From Halisarca cf. caerulea (Eukaryota > Porifera > Demospongiae > Chondrillida > Halisarcidae), in NCBI GenBank assembly GCA_963170055.1, contig CAUJGJ010000397.1, positions 6,404,501 to 6,468,500 on the forward strand: DNA of 64,000 nucleotides, in the 5' to 3' direction. How positions within the stretch are numbered: the first letter of the stretch is position 1; each line of letters opens with the position of its first letter. Below the pieces are notes generated by a model that was given only the letters and a program-made list of their open reading frames with translations, did not search any database and was not told the DNA's origin. A program made the position numbers and the translations under genes. Positions 62,329 through 64,000 of this stretch are shown here, in pieces.

Positions 62329-63411
62329 AGTATACGGAAACTCCTACAGCACTGTCCAGCAGTGACGTAATGTACTACGTCACAAAATTGGGGCCGTTCT
62401 CGTTTGGCGGCGTAACATGCAGGAGGTTCCTATCATGTGAGAGTCATGTGATAAAATGGCCACCGAACACTTTTTATCAAGTGAAACATGCCATGTTCAA
62501 GCGGCGACGACAGAGACCTTGCATGACAATCCCTTCTCGTTTGTTCGAAAGACAAGTATATTGCTCAACTTTTCTATGAGTGCAATTTTTGGTACTCAGT
62601 TCTGTTCTAGAGTTATAAGCTAAAAGGTGAGTGTTGATTGTGACATTTTTGTATTTTTGCTGATTTTCTTTAAAACTACTTGGTTTATAAACTTCTGCAC
62701 ACATGGAAGTTTTAGATATTTATGTGGAGAACGCTCATACCCGTCTCTGAGTCTATAAGGCCTTTACTGCCTTGCCGCTTGGCGAATCTTTACCGTTTTG
62801 TAAGGCAAAGGAAATCGCCTCTAGCGCCGTCAAAACTGGGTTTATTGTGTCACATTTGGTATCATATTAAAGCCAATGAAACAGACTACATAGCTGTAAA
62901 AGTTCTGTGAAGATACACTGGACCTGTAGAGAGAGAAAAGAGGTCAAATCGACCTGTGAAAAAAGCTGCCATGAAGCCATTGAAGTGCTAACGGACATGT
63001 TCCACATGCGTATATATATATATATATAATATGGATTTGAAGAAAAGTCTTATAATAGAGAATTTATATAATAGTAATAGAGAAGTATGAATTTATACAG
63101 GAATGAGTTATAGGAATTGTTTTGAAAACAATTGCCAAATATGGCAATTGTTTTCAAAACAATCATCCAGTTACAATAAACAGTATGTTCAATGACTGTT
63201 CAGCTGTGCACTTACACTCCAATGCTTTGCAAGTGATTCGAGTGCGTGGGGCGGCAGCCCCCACGAGTTTTTAACTCGAATTACTTGTTTCTTAGAGTTG
63301 TTAATATAACTCCTTATTTGTTATTTACTTAACTTTAAGTTGTAATAACAGTTATGTAAATTGGTAAATTCTACCAAGTAGGGTTGATTCAACTACTCAT
63401 TTTTTACAGTG

Positions 63412-64000
63412 TAAACTCACAAATCCACACACGCCCTTTCCCCATTCTAAACACACGTCACACACACCACACTCCCACAAAGCAATGTATACACACAAAT
63501 ACATATGCTGTCTCTAAACATAAAGGTAAAAAGCTTATTAAGTTAACCCTTTGTGTACTGGAAGCCTATTTTTAGGCGTCACCCACTATGTACGCGGTGT
63601 TACGAACATTGCGCAATCCCCACAAAATTTATATGTATAGATAGAGCGGCAGTAGAACAACCATTGCAAATTTGAATTGGATACACTACTGTTTAAGCTA
63701 TATAAAATAAGTACAAAAAGTACAAACAAACGTAAGTGAAATGAGATAATCGCAGTTATACAAATAAGTTTATGTAGATATGCAAACAAAGAAAATGGCC
63801 ATCGCATGCAGTGAAACATATTTTGTTTATTTTTGTTGATAGTTCTCTTTTGTGTGATAAATTCGGAAGCATACCGTTGGGCAAAGAGGAATGGGCTCCT
63901 GAGAACAACAGTCCTTGTAACAATATGTTGTGCGTCGTCTTTCCTTGCAGACTCGCAATTGCTGTTGACGGTCAAGATGATCCACAAAATGTCGTTCGTG
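63412..64000. other. Unassigned flank of the CACTA-like element
   Basis: A CA-rich stretch at 63412-63500, then AT-rich DNA. A minus-strand frame of 133 codons at 63586-63987 shows no recognisable motif and is probably chance. No terminal repeats noticed. Confidence 0.45.

Larger units (their letters stand above)
56421..63010 (-). mobile_element. 6.6-kb transposon with CATGTGGAACATGTCC ends and TA duplication
   Basis: The left terminus TGCATGTGGAACATGTCC and right terminus CGCATGTGGAACATGTCC are flanked by TA (56419-56420, 63011-63012). Its right subterminal region (GTTAGCACTTCAATGGCTTC) matches those of the short copies at 1-953, 33495-34715 and 50643-51837, making it their likely autonomous partner. 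It encodes, all on the minus strand, a 1197-aa protein and a small CCCH zinc-finger protein, with a minisatellite between. Confidence 0.85.
56373..63287 (-). mobile_element. HINE-A copy 5, split by the 6.6-kb transposon, 3' hairpin missing
   Basis: The right part 63013-63287 holds the 5' hairpin and the central palindrome. The left part 56373-56420 holds CGGTGTGTAACGCTCGTCCG and part of the TA tract. The GGGGCTGCC..GGCAGCCCC stem expected at the outer left is absent and replaced by T-rich DNA. Confidence 0.8.
40145..63411 (+). mobile_element. CACTA/EnSpm-like element, 23 kb with nested insertions
   Basis: The left end CACTGCAAAAAAATTTAG (40145) and right end CACTGTAAAAAATGAG (reverse complement, ending 63411) are flanked by TA on both sides. 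Subterminal AGTTATTTTAACC / AGTTGAATCAACC-type repeats follow, as usual in CACTA elements. Between them lie the divergent SAMD3-like and C2H2/TNP2-like genes, whose exons resume cleanly across every nested insertion. Nested parts are PB4, four HINE-A copies, a 1.2-kb MITE, and the DUF7869 and 6.6-kb transposons. The terminal repeat is short, so the outer boundary is less certain than the gene content. Confidence 0.65.

Noticed and set aside
63586..63987. Minus-strand frame of 133 codons at the window end
   Set aside because: No motif, low-complexity hydrophobic stretches only, and no supporting splice or repeat structure.
1..64000. tRNA, rRNA or snRNA genes
   Set aside because: No cloverleaf with a T-arm motif or other recognisable RNA gene was noticed on reading. 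A tRNAscan/Infernal run would be decisive.

Overview
This window is a transposable-element-dominated stretch of an animal nuclear genome. Evidence for that is spliceosomal introns (GT/AG) in the coding fragments, AT-rich DNA with many (TA)n tracts, CR1/L2-like LINEs, piggyBac, Crypton, CACTA-like and pogo/Harbinger-like elements. No prokaryotic signals and no clear single-copy host gene are visible. The repertoire (DUF6589, DUF3987, DUF7869, SAMD3-like and RecQ-like genes on transposons) recalls sponges, cnidarians and similar early-branching animals. The exact phylum is inference and is not settled here.

Layout, left part (1-40 kb). From 1 to 3.4 kb there is a truncated TIR element, CA-rich repeats, a HINE-B copy and the 3' end of a restriction-like-endonuclease LINE. 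At 3.6-7.1 kb an intact Crypton tyrosine recombinase faces away from a degraded DUF3987-type gene. From 8 to 33 kb there is a deep nest. A Ty3/gypsy-like gag appears split, with its C-part near 8.1-8.5 kb and its N-part near 32.4-32.7 kb. Between the two parts lie a dead piggyBac (PB1), one copy of a 1.2-kb TIR element ('R'), and a LINE (LINE2) split by a second LINE (LINE1). LINE1 is split by a second R copy. That R copy holds a 7.1-kb RecQ/DUF6589 transposon, carrying its own LINE insertion, and a piggyBac (PB2) carrying a Harbinger-like MITE. At 33-36 kb lie another TIR MITE and a fragment with a 2A-like motif. At 36-39.4 kb lies an apparently intact piggyBac (PB3, TTAA-flanked, 890-aa transposase).

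Right part (40.1-63.4 kb). This is best read as one CACTA/EnSpm-like element with CACTG termini and a TA duplication. It has two divergent genes: a SAMD3-like gene on the minus strand and a C2H2/TNP2-like transposase gene on the plus strand. It is broken by PB4, four hairpin-ended HINE-A copies, a 1.2-kb MITE, a 2.7-kb DUF7869 transposon and a 6.6-kb transposon. The 6.6-kb element encodes a 1197-aa protein with a SAP-like segment plus a CCCH zinc-finger protein.

Main candidates for an undescribed system. (1) The RecQ + DUF6589 transposon has 108-bp indel-free TIRs, a ~10-bp target duplication and an empty site elsewhere in the window. (2) The 6.6-kb element makes 2-bp target duplications and shares its ends with at least three short non-autonomous relatives here. 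(3) The DUF7869 transposon has ~34-bp TIRs. All family assignments come from reading motifs by eye; no database search was possible.
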